A DNA stretch of 64,000 nucleotides, taken from Streptomyces phaeolivaceus (GTDB lineage: Bacteria; Actinomycetota; Actinomycetes; Streptomycetales; Streptomycetaceae). The notes under the pieces are model-generated. The model made no database searches. It saw only the letters and a list, made by a program, of their open reading frames with translations, and had not been told where the DNA came from. This document shows positions 17,246 to 26,284 of the stretch, in pieces (within the stretch, counting starts at the first letter, position 1; the number at the start of each line of letters is the position of its first letter). Made by a program: the position numbers and the translations under genes. The stretch is taken from assembly GCF_009184865.1 (NCBI RefSeq), contig NZ_CP045096.1, positions 3,906,001 to 3,970,000 on the forward strand. The letters run 5' to 3'.

Positions 17246-17707
17246 ATGAACAAGGTCATGACCAGGACCAAGCGCCACCCCGGCACCCGCCCACCCGTCC
17301 GCCACGACCCCCGCCGCCCCGGCCGCACCCCGTCCCGCACGACCGCCGCCCCGTCCCTCACCCACCCCCGCCCCACCGACCGCTTCGCCGACCTCCTCCT
17401 CGCCGTACTGAGCGGTCGCCGCCCGGTCCACAGCATGCTGCGCCACACCGCGGGCCGGGCCTACGACGACCTGGCCCGGCTCGCCGAACAGGGCCTCCTG
17501 CGCTTCACCCACGGCGCCCACCCCGTCGTCCGCGACATCGGCTACTACGTGGCCGACCGCGGCGCCCTGGAGGTCTTCGCCCGCATCGGCGCGGGCGACC
17601 GCCTGCGCGCGATGGCCTTCCGCCTGGAACACGGCCCCGACCACCGCTGGCGCTGCACAGCCGTGGAACTCGGCGGCCCGAAGCACCCCCACCCGGACGA
17701 CGACTGA
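17246..17707 (+). CDS. Rv3235-family protein
   Basis: The 153-residue protein has a basic, proline/arginine-rich disordered N-terminus (about 45 residues). A conserved domain follows, with D-L-L-L-A-V-L-S-G-R-R-P-V-H-S-M-L, R-H-T-A-G-R-A-Y-D-D-L, and a C-terminal W-R-C-T-A-V-E-L-G. Proteins of this kind lie next to secA in actinobacteria and are called Rv3235-like after the mycobacterial protein. Function is unknown. ATG 17246 follows a GGGG-containing ribosome binding region. It is convergent with secA. Confidence 0.82.
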   Translation: MNKVMTRTKRHPGTRPPVRHDPRRPGRTPSRTTAAPSLTHPRPTDRFADLLLAVLSGRRPVHSMLRHTAGRAYDDLARLAEQGLLRFTHGAHPVVRDIGYYVADRGALEVFARIGAGDRLRAMAFRLEHGPDHRWRCTAVELGGPKHPHPDDD

Positions 17708-17774
17708 GCACCCCCACGCCAGGCACACCGGGCACACGCGGCCCGCCCGGCACGCGGCCTCGGCCGGAACGCAC

Positions 17775-17807
17775 GAAGGGCCGGACACCCGAAGATGCCG
17801 GCCCTTC
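17775..17807. terminator. Bidirectional hairpin between Rv3235-like gene and secA
   Basis: A 10-bp perfect stem, GAAGGGCCGG / CCGGCCCTTC, with a 13-base loop lies between two convergent genes. An imperfect tandem repeat containing CTCACCACTCATGGTCAC follows at about 17829-17866. Confidence 0.7.
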
Positions 17808-17912
17808 ACAGCCTCACGGCCTACTACTGCTCACCACTCATGGTCACCGCTCACCACTCATGGTCACTACTCGCCGCTCACCACTCACCGCTCGCAGAGC
17901 GGCGGCCCTCAC

Positions 17913-20759
17913 CTACTTCTTACGGCGACGGCTGGTCTTCGCCTGCTGCTTGCGGCGCTCCGCCCGCGTGAGGCCGTCGGCCTCGGAGCGGACGGGCTCG
18001 TCCTCGGGCAGATCGCCCTCGACGATGCCGCCCTCGCCGTCGACGGTCGGCGCGGAGAAGTGGAGACGGTCACGGCGCTGCGGGGCCTCCAGCCCCTTCG
18101 CACGGATCTCCGGCCGGGACGCACCCGCCTGGGCCGGCACCGCGTCGCTCTTGTCGAGGGACGGCTTCGTGTCCTCGACCGGGACCTCCTCGACCTGCTG
18201 CTCGACCTGGACCTCCAGGTTGAACAGATAGCCGACGGACTCCTCCTTGATGCCCTCCATCATGGCGGTGAACATGTCGAAGCCCTCGCGCTGGTACTCG
18301 ACCAGCGGGTCCTTCTGGGCCATCGCGCGCAGGCCGATGCCCTCCTGGAGGTAGTCCATCTCGTAGAGGTGCTCACGCCACTTGCGGTCCAGCACCGACA
18401 GCACCACCCGGCGCTCCAGCTCCCGCATGATCTCGGAGCCGAGCTGCGCCTCACGCGCCTCGTACTGCTCGGTGATGTCGTCCTTGATGGACTCGCCGAT
18501 GAACTCGGCGGTCAGCCCGGCCCGGTCCCCGGCGGCCTCCTCCAGCTCCTCGACGGTGACCTTCACCGGGTAGAGCTGCTTGAAGGCGCCCCACAGCCGG
18601 TCGAGGTCCCACTCCTCGGCGAAGCCCTCGGCGGTCTCGGCGGTGATGTACGCGTTGATGGTGTCGTCCATGAAGTGCTGGATCTGCTCCTGGAGGTCCT
18701 CGCCCTCCAGAACGCGCCGGCGCTCGCCGTAGATGACCTCACGCTGCCGGTTGAGGACCTCGTCGTACTTGAGGACGTTCTTCCGGGTCTCGAAGTTCTG
18801 CTGCTCGACCTGCGACTGGGCGGAGGCGATCGCGCGGGTGACCATCTTGTTCTCGATCGGGACGTCGTCCGGCACGTTCGCCATGGACATCACGCGCTCG
18901 ACCATCTGGGCCTTGAAGAGACGCATCAGGTCATCGCCGAGCGACAGATAGAAGCGGGACTCGCCCGGGTCGCCCTGACGGCCGGAACGACCGCGCAGCT
19001 GGTTGTCGATCCGGCGGGACTCGTGCCGCTCGGTGCCGAGGACGTACAGCCCGCCGAGGTCCTTGACCTCCTCGAACTCCGCCTTCACCGCCTCCTCGGC
19101 CTTCGCGAGCGCCTCGGGCAGGGCGTGCGCCCACTCCTCGATGTGCTCCTCGGGGTCGAGACCGCGCTGCCGCAGCTCCGCCTCGGCGAGGTCGTCGGGG
19201 TTGCCGCCGAGCTTGATGTCCGTACCGCGGCCGGCCATGTTCGTCGCGACGGTCACGGCGCCCTTGCGGCCGGCCTGGGCGACGATCGTCGCCTCCCGGT
19301 CGTGCTGCTTGGCGTTGAGCACCTCGTGCTGGACGCCGCGCTTGCTCAGCTGCTGCGACAGGTACTCGGACTTCTCGACCGACGTCGTACCGACGAGGAT
19401 CGGCTGGCCCTTCTCGTGCTTCTCGACGATGTCGTCGACGACCGCCTCGAACTTCGCGACCTCGGTGCGGTAGATCAGGTCGGACTGGTCCTTGCGGACC
19501 ATCGGCCGGTTGGTCGGGATCGGGACGACACCGAGCTTGTAGATCTGGTGGAACTCGGCGGCCTCGGTCATCGCCGTACCGGTCATGCCGCAGAGGCCGG
19601 GCCGTTCCTTGCCGTTGTGGTCGTGGCGCTTGTAGAGGCGGAAGAAGTTCTGCAGGGTGATCGTGGCGAGCGTCTGGTTCTCGTCCTTGATGTCCACCCC
19701 TTCCTTCGCCTCGATCGCCTGGTGCATGCCCTCGTTGTAGCGGCGACCGGCGAGGATACGGCCGGTGTGCTCGTCGACGATCATGACTTCGCCGTCCATG
19801 ACGACGTAGTCCTTGTCCTTCTTGAAGAGCTCCTTGGCCTTGATGGCGTTGTTCAGGTAGCCCACCAGAGGGGTGTTCACCGACTCGTAGAGGTTGTCGA
19901 TGCCCAGCCAGTCCTCGACCTTGGAGACGCCGGACTCGTGGATGGCGACCGTGCGCTTCTTCTCGTCGACCTCGTAGTCGCCGGTCTCCTCGATGCCCTT
20001 GAGGGGCTGGCCGGGCTCGCCCTTCTTCAGACGCGTGACCAGCTTGGCGAAGTCGCCGTACCACTTGGTGGCCTGGTCGGCCGGGCCGGAGATGATCAGC
20101 GGCGTACGGGCCTCGTCGACGAGGATGGAGTCGACCTCGTCGACGATCGCGAAGTTGTGGCCGCGCTGGACCAACTCGTCCTTGGACCACGCCATGTTGT
20201 CGCGGAGGTAGTCGAAGCCGAACTCGTTGTTCGTGCCGTAGGTGATGTCGCACGCGTACTGCTCGCGACGCTGGGCCGGCGTCATGTTGGCCAGGATGCA
20301 GCCGACCTCCAGGCCCAGGAACTTGTGGACGCGGCCCATCATCTCGGAGTCGCGCTCGGCCAGGTAGTCGTTGACCGTGATCAGGTGGACGCCTTCGCCG
20401 GACAGCGCGTTCAGATACGCGGGCAGCGTGCCGACGAGGGTCTTGCCCTCACCGGTCTTCATCTCGGCGACATAGCCGAGGTGCAGGGCGGCGCCGCCCA
20501 TGATCTGCACGTCGTAGTGACGCTGGCCGAGTGCGCGCTTGGCGCCCTCGCGCACGGTGGCGAACGCCTCGGGGAGCAGGTCGTCGAGGGTCTCACCGTC
20601 GGCGTACCGCTGCTTGTACTCCTCGGTCAGGGCGCGCAGCTCGGCGTCGGAGAGGTCGACGAAGTCCTCTTCGATGGAGTTGACCTGGTCCGCGATGCGG
20701 TGCAGCTTGCGCAGGATCTTGCCTTCGCCTGCACGCATGAGCTTCGAGAGGACGGACAC
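17913..20759 (-). CDS. secA: Preprotein translocase ATPase SecA
   Basis: The 948-residue motor drives proteins through the SecYEG channel. Walker A M-K-T-G-E-G-K-T is at residues 100-107, a DEAD-type V-D-E-V-D-S lies near 210, and the helicase motif with G-T-D-I-K-L-G-G-N, the [10 protein letters not shown] motif and the helical wing/scaffold follow. The C-terminus ends in a basic [14 protein letters not shown] tail. The zinc-binding CxC module of proteobacterial SecA is absent, as in many actinobacteria. The start is GTG 20759. Full length; monocistronic by spacing. Confidence 0.98.
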   Translation of the reverse strand: MSVLSKLMRAGEGKILRKLHRIADQVNSIEEDFVDLSDAELRALTEEYKQRYADGETLDDLLPEAFATVREGAKRALGQRHYDVQIMGGAALHLGYVAEMKTGEGKTLVGTLPAYLNALSGEGVHLITVNDYLAERDSEMMGRVHKFLGLEVGCILANMTPAQRREQYACDITYGTNNEFGFDYLRDNMAWSKDELVQRGHNFAIVDEVDSILVDEARTPLIISGPADQATKWYGDFAKLVTRLKKGEPGQPLKGIEETGDYEVDEKKRTVAIHESGVSKVEDWLGIDNLYESVNTPLVGYLNNAIKAKELFKKDKDYVVMDGEVMIVDEHTGRILAGRRYNEGMHQAIEAKEGVDIKDENQTLATITLQNFFRLYKRHDHNGKERPGLCGMTGTAMTEAAEFHQIYKLGVVPIPTNRPMVRKDQSDLIYRTEVAKFEAVVDDIVEKHEKGQPILVGTTSVEKSEYLSQQLSKRGVQHEVLNAKQHDREATIVAQAGRKGAVTVATNMAGRGTDIKLGGNPDDLAEAELRQRGLDPEEHIEEWAHALPEALAKAEEAVKAEFEEVKDLGGLYVLGTERHESRRIDNQLRGRSGRQGDPGESRFYLSLGDDLMRLFKAQMVERVMSMANVPDDVPIENKMVTRAIASAQSQVEQQNFETRKNVLKYDEVLNRQREVIYGERRRVLEGEDLQEQIQHFMDDTINAYITAETAEGFAEEWDLDRLWGAFKQLYPVKVTVEELEEAAGDRAGLTAEFIGESIKDDITEQYEAREAQLGSEIMRELERRVVLSVLDRKWREHLYEMDYLQEGIGLRAMAQKDPLVEYQREGFDMFTAMMEGIKEESVGYLFNLEVQVEQQVEEVPVEDTKPSLDKSDAVPAQAGASRPEIRAKGLEAPQRRDRLHFSAPTVDGEGGIVEGDLPEDEPVRSEADGLTRAERRKQQAKTSRRRKK

Positions 20760-21047
20760 GGGGTTTTGTCTCCTTGCCGATCGGGCCTGGGACGGTCGGT
20801 TTCAATGACAGAATGACAGTTGGCAGTTTTCCATCACAGCTTGGGCAACGGCCATCGTAAGCGAGGACCCCGCCGTGCCGGGAGGTCTGGCAGTGACAGC
20901 TACCAGGACAACGGGTGGGCGTTGCGGATGGTGCCGCGTTCCGCACACGAAATGCGCGAATTGTGACCGCCCCCTCACGCACCGCCGCGAAGCGGAACCG
21001 CCGCGAACAGGATGGCGTCCTTCCGCTCCGCCGAGCAGAATCGCCCG

Positions 21048-21635
21048 ATGGACCCCGTCACCCTGACCACCGAGCGCCTGCTGCTGCGCACCGTGGACCG
21101 GCGCGACACCGACAAGGTGTACGCGGCCGCCCAGGACCCTGACATCCAGCGCTGGACCACGATCCCCTCACCGTACTTGCGTGAGCACGCGGCGGGTTTC
21201 GTAGAACAGTCCGTCCCCGAAGGCTGGGCCGACGCCTCCATGTTCACCTTCGGCGTCTTCCTGCCCTCCGGTGAACTGGCGGGCATGCTCGGCATCACCA
21301 TGCGCTCCCCCGGCACAGGCGAGATCGGTTTCTGGGCCACCAGGGAACACCGCCGCAACGGCTACATCACCGAGGCCACCCGCGCCGTCGCCCGCTGGTC
21401 CTTCACCGCACTCGGCCTCGACCGCCTCGAATGGCGGGCCGAGGTCGGCAACACCGCCTCCCGCGCGGTAGCCGAACACTCCGGCTTCCACCTGGAAGGC
21501 ACCCTCAGATCCGCCCTCGACAACAACGGAACCCGCCGCGACTGCTGGCTCGCCTCCCTACTCCCCTCAGACCTCGACCTCCCCGCCACTACCCCGTACC
21601 TACCGGCCACCCCACCCGGCCCACCGGGCGCTTAG
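21048..21635 (+). CDS. GNAT-family acetyltransferase, RimJ/RimL-like
   Basis: This protein of about 195 residues opens L-T-T-E-R-L-L-L-R-T-V, as RimJ/RimL-type enzymes do. It has the acetyl-CoA loop T-R-E-H-R-R-N-G-Y-I-T-E-A and the late V-G-N-T-A-S-R-A-V-A-E-H-S-G-F motif, which ends in E-G-T-L-R. It probably acetylates a protein N-terminus or an amine substrate. ATG 21048 matches the family start; ATG 21012 would add 12 residues. The C-terminal 25 residues are Pro/Thr-rich and may be unstructured. The gene is followed directly by the tandem-repeat region. Confidence 0.85.
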   Translation: MDPVTLTTERLLLRTVDRRDTDKVYAAAQDPDIQRWTTIPSPYLREHAAGFVEQSVPEGWADASMFTFGVFLPSGELAGMLGITMRSPGTGEIGFWATREHRRNGYITEATRAVARWSFTALGLDRLEWRAEVGNTASRAVAEHSGFHLEGTLRSALDNNGTRRDCWLASLLPSDLDLPATTPYLPATPPGPPGA

Positions 21636-21651
21636 CCCAAGCCCACACCCC

Positions 21652-21885
21652 TTCCAGCCCGCCCTCCGCTTGAGAACAAGGCCGCACTCCTTCCAGCCCG
21701 TCCGGCGTTTGAGGACAAGGCCGCACCCCTTCCAGCCCGTCCGGCGTTTGAGGACGAGGCCGCACCCCTTCCAGCCCGTCCGGCGTTTGAGGACAAGGCC
21801 GCACCCCTTCCAGCCCGTCCGGCGTTTGAGGACAAGGCCGCACCCCTTCCAGCCCGTCCGGCGTTTGAGGACGAGGCCGAAGGCC
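21652..21885. repeat. Six tandem copies of a 39-bp repeat
   Basis: Units begin TTCCAGCCCG at 21652, 21691, 21730, 21769, 21808 and 21847, each 39 bp. The core after it is TCCGGCGTTTGAGGAC. Copies 2 to 5 are almost identical, differing mainly at ACAAGG/ACGAGG; the first and last are diverged. The unit is the widespread Streptomyces post-gene repeat sequence, here locally amplified. It is not a CRISPR array, as there are no unique spacers, and the open frames across it are artefacts of a period divisible by three. Confidence 0.93.
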
Positions 21886-21970
21886 GACAGGGGGGTCTGG
21901 GGGCGCAGCCCCCAGGGGCCGGCCGGGGTCGAAGGGGCAGCGCCCCTGGGGATGGGACGGGTAGGGGCGG
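21886..21970. repeat. Hairpin-rich repeat tail
   Basis: GGGGGTCTGGGGG-CGCAGCCCCC and GGGGCAGCGCCCC form short hairpins directly after the 39-bp array. This combination is a familiar Streptomyces intergenic repeat. It may terminate the upstream acetyltransferase transcript. The rest of the gap to 22117 is C-rich and featureless. Confidence 0.6.
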
Positions 21971-22117
21971 CGGGGGCGGAAAACCCGGCACCCGCACCGA
22001 TCCAAGCCCCAGCACAGCCCCCACACCCACGCCCGTCCCCCTCCCCTCCTCTCCTCTCCCCACCCCATCCCCGCAGCTCACCCCCCACTGTCAGACCCCT
22101 CCCCTACCCTGCGGAGC

Positions 22118-23281
22118 ATGACCTCCCTCCCGCGCCCCATCACAGAACTCACCGCAGACGAGGCCCGCCGCATCGCCCTACGGGCCCAGGGCTTCCTCGG
22201 CGCCCCGGACCGCAGATCCGGCGTCCGAGGCGTCCTGCGACACCTGGGCGCGGTCCAGCTCGACACCATCTCGGTCCTCGCCCGCTCCCACGAACTCATC
22301 CCGTACGCCCGCCTCGGCCCGGTCGGCCGCACCACGGTCGACAGGGCCTACTGGACGGACACGCACGCCTTCGAGTACTGGTCCCACGCCGCCTGCATCC
22401 TCCCCATCGAGGAATGGCCCCACTTCGCCTTCCGCCGCCGCGCCTACCGCGCCCGCCCCCACTGGAACCACCAACTCCCGGACGGCGCCTACGACCGCGT
22501 CGTCAAACAGCTCCGCACCGAGGGCCCCCTCACGGCCACGGAACTGGGCGGAGCCAAGCGCACCAGCGAGTGGTGGGACTGGTCCGGCGAGAAGGTCGCC
22601 GTGGAACGCGCCCTGATGTACGGCGAGGTGGTCTGCGTGGAACGCCGCGGCTGGAAGCGGGTGTACGACCTCGCCGAGCGCGCGATCCCCGCGGACCTCC
22701 TCCATGACGACCTGGACGACACGGAGTGCGTACGCCGCCTGGTCCGCCTGGCCGGCGAGGCCCTCGGCGTCGGCACCCGCGCGGACATCGCCGACTACCA
22801 CCGCCTCAGGGGCGAGCAGTTCGACGCGGTGGTGGCCGACTCGGGCCTGGTCCCGGTGACGGTGGAGGGCTGGGCCAAGCCCGCCTGGGCCGACCCGGCG
22901 GCCCTGGCCGCACCTCCGCGCGGCCGGCACCGCACCACGCTCCTGTCCCCGTTCGACTCCCTGATCTGGGAACGGGCCCGCACGGAACGGATCTTCGGCT
23001 TCACCCACCGGCTGGAGGCCTACGTCCCCAAACAGAAGCGCGTGCACGGCTACTTCGCGATGCCTGTCCTGTCCGGCGGCCGGCTCGTCGGCCGGGTCGA
23101 CCCCGCCCGCGACGGCCGCACCCTGGTCGCCAAACAGGTCACCCTCGACGGCCCCAAGGCGGTCCCGGCCGTGGCCCAGGCCCTCCTGGAAGCGGCGACC
23201 TGGGTCGACTGCACGGACGTACGCGTGGAACGCGTGGACGCCCCGGAACTGCGCGAGCCTCTGCTGCGCGCCCTGACCTAA
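22118..23281 (+). CDS. YcaQ/AlkZ-type DNA glycosylase family protein (HTH_42)
   Basis: The 387-residue protein has the catalytic Q-x-D motif as A-V-Q-L-D-T-I-S-V-L-A-R-S-H at residues 45-58 (Q47, D49), followed by winged-helix tandem repeats. It ends with a beta-rich barrel region (S-P-F-D-S-L-I-W-E-R, then L-E-A-Y-V-P, then R-V-H-G-Y). In this family the Q-phi-D form belongs to the YcaQ branch that removes crosslinked or alkylated bases; AlkZ uses Q-phi-Q. Repair of bulky or interstrand lesions is therefore likely, perhaps of the cell's own genotoxins. Its stop codon overlaps that of the convergent response regulator by two bases. Confidence 0.85.
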   Translation: MTSLPRPITELTADEARRIALRAQGFLGAPDRRSGVRGVLRHLGAVQLDTISVLARSHELIPYARLGPVGRTTVDRAYWTDTHAFEYWSHAACILPIEEWPHFAFRRRAYRARPHWNHQLPDGAYDRVVKQLRTEGPLTATELGGAKRTSEWWDWSGEKVAVERALMYGEVVCVERRGWKRVYDLAERAIPADLLHDDLDDTECVRRLVRLAGEALGVGTRADIADYHRLRGEQFDAVVADSGLVPVTVEGWAKPAWADPAALAAPPRGRHRTTLLSPFDSLIWERARTERIFGFTHRLEAYVPKQKRVHGYFAMPVLSGGRLVGRVDPARDGRTLVAKQVTLDGPKAVPAVAQALLEAATWVDCTDVRVERVDAPELREPLLRALT

Positions 23282-24027
23282 CGAATCTCGAGAATCTTCT
23301 CCCGCATCGCGTACACGACGGCCTCCATCCTGGAGTGCAGCTGCAGCTTCTCCAGGATGTTGCGCACATGGTTCTTCACGGTGTTCTCGGAAATGAACAG
23401 CTCTTTGGCGATGTCCCGGTTGTTCATCCCGGTCGCCACCAGTTTGAGCACTTCCAGTTCCCGGTCCGTCAGCCGCGGCGCCGGCACGAGCCGCCGCTCG
23501 TCGGTCCGCTGAATCATGGACTTGAACTCGGTGAGCAACTTCGACGCCATCGAGGGGCTGATCTGCGACTGCCCGTCGGCGACCGCGCGAATTGCCGTGG
23601 CCACCTCGTCGGTGGAGATCTCCTTGAGGAGATAACCGGTCGCCCCGGCTTTGATCGCGTCGTAGAGGTCGGCCTCCTCGTCGCTGATCGTCAGCATGAT
23701 GATCTTCGCGCTGGGAGCCACCTCCTTGATGGAGGTGCACGCCTCGATACCACCGCGCTTGGGCATCCGCACATCCATCAGCACGATGTCCGGCAGCAGA
23801 TCCGCGGCCTTGTCGACCGCCTCCGCCCCGTCACCGGCCTCGCCGACGACCTGGATGTCCTCCTCGGCGGCGAGCACGATCTCCAGACCGCGGCGGAAGA
23901 GCGCGTGGTCGTCCACGACGAGAACCCGGATCGGCTCCTTCCGCGGGGAGCCCTCGGCGGAGCCCATACCGACGGCACCCTCGTCGGCGTCCTCGTCACG
24001 CATCGGTCCGAAACTGCTGTCCGCCAT
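23278..24027 (-). CDS. Orphan NarL/FixJ-family response regulator
   Basis: The 249-residue protein has a 30-residue acidic leader and a receiver domain with D-D at 39-40 and phosphoacceptor D85 in L-M-D-V-R-M-P. A C-terminal LuxR-type HTH follows with L-T-D-R-E-L-E-V-L-K-L-V-A-T-G and E-L-F-I-S-E-N-T-V-K-N-H-V. ATG 24027 has an AGGGGGAGGA ribosome binding site and matches the expected domain start, so the frame open further upstream is ignored. No histidine kinase lies nearby. It is on the same strand as hpf, which ends 204 bp upstream. Confidence 0.9.
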   Translation of the reverse strand: MADSSFGPMRDEDADEGAVGMGSAEGSPRKEPIRVLVVDDHALFRRGLEIVLAAEEDIQVVGEAGDGAEAVDKAADLLPDIVLMDVRMPKRGGIEACTSIKEVAPSAKIIMLTISDEEADLYDAIKAGATGYLLKEISTDEVATAIRAVADGQSQISPSMASKLLTEFKSMIQRTDERRLVPAPRLTDRELEVLKLVATGMNNRDIAKELFISENTVKNHVRNILEKLQLHSRMEAVVYAMREKILEIR

Positions 24028-24231
24028 CGTTCCTCCCCCTGAGGCCGTGGCCTGTGTTCCTGTGCCATTGCCAACCCAAGGCAACGACCCCCCGGTTGGG
24101 GCCGGTTCGGCCATGATTTCATGCCCGGCCCGCACTGGGGTGACAGAGCGGGCGGCAAGGGGTCGCACACCGGTGCCCCTGGGGGCGCACAAACGCTCCA
24201 GGGGCACCGGCTCAGCTGTCACCCGGCGCGG

Positions 24232-24924
24232 TCAGCCGCCGAGCGCGCCGCCCGCGGCGTCCGCGTGCGCCTGGGCGACCATCGGGTCCGTACTGAGGTG
24301 GATGACGCCGTAGTCGTAGGCGTGCCGCCGGTAGACGACACTGGGTTCCTTGGTCTCGGAGTCGACGAAGAGGTAGAAGTCGTGCCCGACCAGTTCCATC
24401 TCGTAGAGAGCCTGGTCGAGGGTCATCGGGGACGCCACATGGGTCTTCTCGCGGACGATGAGGGGGCCTTCGCCCTTCACCTCCAGCGAGCCGATCCGCT
24501 TGGTGGGCACGCCGTCCGGCTGCTCCTCGTCGGCGACGTATCCGTTGCCGTTGAGGGTCGCCACGCCCGGGACGTGGTCGGCGACCTCCGCGGCCGTGAG
24601 CCTGCGCGCGCCTCGGCGCGTGTAACGCTTGTCGTGCTGCTTGCGCAGCCGGGCTTCCAGCTTGTCCGCCGCCAGGTCGAGCGCCGCATACGGATCGCTT
24701 GCCGCTGCCTCCGCCCGGATCACCGGCCCGCGGGAGTGGAGCGTGATCTCCACCCGGTCACTGCGGTCGGCCTGTCGGGGGTTGGGCTCCTTGGACACCT
24801 CGACGTCGAGGCTGATCACCTTGCCGTCGAGCTTCTGGATCTTCTCCAGCTTCAGCTTCTCGGCCACGTGCTTGCGGAACCGCTCGGGCACCTCGGTCTT
24901 GCGGCCCTTGACGACGATGTCCAC
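24232..24924 (-). CDS. hpf: Ribosome hibernation-promoting factor, long form
   Basis: This 230-residue protein has the N-terminal HPF/YfiA domain (V-D-I-V-V-K-G-R-K-T-E-V, then V-E-I-T-L-H, then A-A-L-D-L-A-A-D-K-L-E-A-R-L). A linker follows, then the C-terminal dimerisation domain (D-Q-A-L-Y-E-M-E-L-V-G-H-D-F-Y-L-F-V). The long form pairs 70S ribosomes into inactive 100S dimers in stationary phase or stress. GTG 24924 has GGAG seven bases upstream and gives the family start; the frame continues open upstream without homology. Confidence 0.92.
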   Translation of the reverse strand: MDIVVKGRKTEVPERFRKHVAEKLKLEKIQKLDGKVISLDVEVSKEPNPRQADRSDRVEITLHSRGPVIRAEAAASDPYAALDLAADKLEARLRKQHDKRYTRRGARRLTAAEVADHVPGVATLNGNGYVADEEQPDGVPTKRIGSLEVKGEGPLIVREKTHVASPMTLDQALYEMELVGHDFYLFVDSETKEPSVVYRRHAYDYGVIHLSTDPMVAQAHADAAGGALGG

Positions 24925-25209
24925 GCAGAACTCCGTTCCCGGATCGCTCCGCTCCACTGGCGGAGCATCTCCCTTGTGCACCAGGTTCCGGTGACTCCCG
25001 GAACCGCGGACTCGGTGACTTCCACCTCCTCCTCCCCCGTGGGCAAGATCTCCACCCACCGACGCGGGGTGATTCGGAAAATCCGCAGCGCAGCATTCGG
25101 ATATGTGGTGAACGGCCGGGGCCATTCCCTCACAACCGAACATATCTCGCTCGGACGGATGTCGTCACCCTCTACCGAGACGTACCTCCGTTCAGGTGAA
25201 TTGGCCCTC

Positions 25210-26031
25210 TTACCACCTGCAACGATGCAAGATCTCTGTCAGTTCCGGTTTATTTGGAAAGAGTCGGGGGGGCGCGGCGACCACCGCCGCTCTGATGCCG
25301 TCTCCGGCTCCCTCCGCACCCGCCATTCCCGTCACCCCTCGTGTTCGCACCGCGTTCTCCGCCATTCGTCGCGCATCGAACTCCCCCGTTCCGGCGGCCC
25401 CTCCTTCCCGGGCCGCCCGCACCGCACGTGCCGCCTCCGCGAGCGAGGCACCGGTGGTCATCAGGTCGTCCACCAGCACGACCGCGCCACCGCCCAGCAG
25501 CCGGGTACCCCCGGCGGCCACTTCCAGCGCACCCGCGAGGTTGTCCAGCCGCTGCCGGGAGTCCAGCCCCGACTGGTCGGCCACGGTCCGTCGCTGCCGC
25601 AGCACCCCGGCCACCCGGGCCGACGTCCCGGTGCGCCGCAGCTCCCCGGCCGCCGCGAGGGCGATCCGCCGGGCCGGGTCGTGCCCCCGCGCCCGCACCG
25701 CCCGCCGCGCGGACGGCACCGGAACCAGCAGCACCGGCCCGTCACCGCCCGCCCGTACGGCCCCCGCCAAGGCCGAGCCGAGCGGTCCGGCGAGCGCAAG
25801 CGCACCCCTTTCCTTGTGCGCGATCAGCGTGGCCCGCACCGCGTCCTCGTACGGCGCCGCCGCGTGCGCCACGGGCAACCCCGACGGTTCCGGAACCGGC
25901 CGTACCCGGCACGGTGCGGCCCCTGTCAGAGCGGCGCGGCACTCCGGGCAGAGCACCGCGCGAGGCCTTCCACAGCCTCCGCACTCGGCCGGCAGCACCA
26001 GATCCGTGAGGTCCTGCCACCACCCCCGCAT
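25210..26031 (-). CDS. ComF-family phosphoribosyltransferase-like protein
   Basis: The 273-residue protein has an N-terminal zinc-finger-like C-G-G-C ... C-P-E-C at about residues 18-34. A phosphoribosyltransferase fold follows with V-L-L-V-P-V-P-S, R-G-H-D-P-A, and the PRPP loop V-V-L-V-D-D-L-M-T-T-G-A-S. ComF relatives aid DNA uptake in naturally competent bacteria; in Streptomyces the role is unknown. ATG 26031 gives M-R-G-W-W-Q-D-L, the family start. The 90 residues after the PRPP loop are long for the family and Gly/Ala-rich. It lies in the conserved lpqB-comF-hpf-secA neighbourhood. Confidence 0.88.
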   Translation of the reverse strand: MRGWWQDLTDLVLPAECGGCGRPRAVLCPECRAALTGAAPCRVRPVPEPSGLPVAHAAAPYEDAVRATLIAHKERGALALAGPLGSALAGAVRAGGDGPVLLVPVPSARRAVRARGHDPARRIALAAAGELRRTGTSARVAGVLRQRRTVADQSGLDSRQRLDNLAGALEVAAGGTRLLGGGAVVLVDDLMTTGASLAEAARAVRAAREGGAAGTGEFDARRMAENAVRTRGVTGMAGAEGAGDGIRAAVVAAPPRLFPNKPELTEILHRCRW

Positions 26032-26243
26032 GCCCACCACTGTGCCAACGCGTACGAAGCCCTGCCACCCCTGTGGACAACCGCCTGTGGACAACTCGGC
26101 GCAACCACAAGGACGTTGTCACCCACACGAATGACGGGTGCCCAAGAAAGACCGAGCCCCACCACAAAAAGACCGAACAGGGCGAGGACCCGGTTGTGCC
26201 GCACAGCACGGCACGGCACGGCACGGCACGGCAGGACATGGCA

Positions 26244-26272
26244 GGGCGCCGCGGGTCACCCCCGCGGCGCCC
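26244..26272 (-). terminator. Strong hairpin after lpqB
   Basis: A perfect 12-bp stem, GGGCGCCGCGGG / CCCGCGGCGCCC, with a 5-base loop sits 12 bases past the lpqB stop. Next to it, at about 26204-26232, is a tandem run of the 5-bp unit CGGCA. Confidence 0.85.
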
Positions 26273-26284
26273 CTCGCCCGGCGC

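Noticed and set aside
18060..20816. A 918-codon open frame antisense to secA
   Set aside because: Very high GC removes stop codons on the antisense strand. No motif matches and the true gene secA is certain.
21652..21885. CRISPR array
   Set aside because: Repeats are adjacent without unique spacers of similar length, and there are no cas genes; it is a tandem repeat.
21670..22707. A repeat-containing protein encoded across the 39-bp repeats
   Set aside because: Both strands are open only because the period is a multiple of three. Codon use is not coding-like, and the frame runs out of phase into the YcaQ-type gene.
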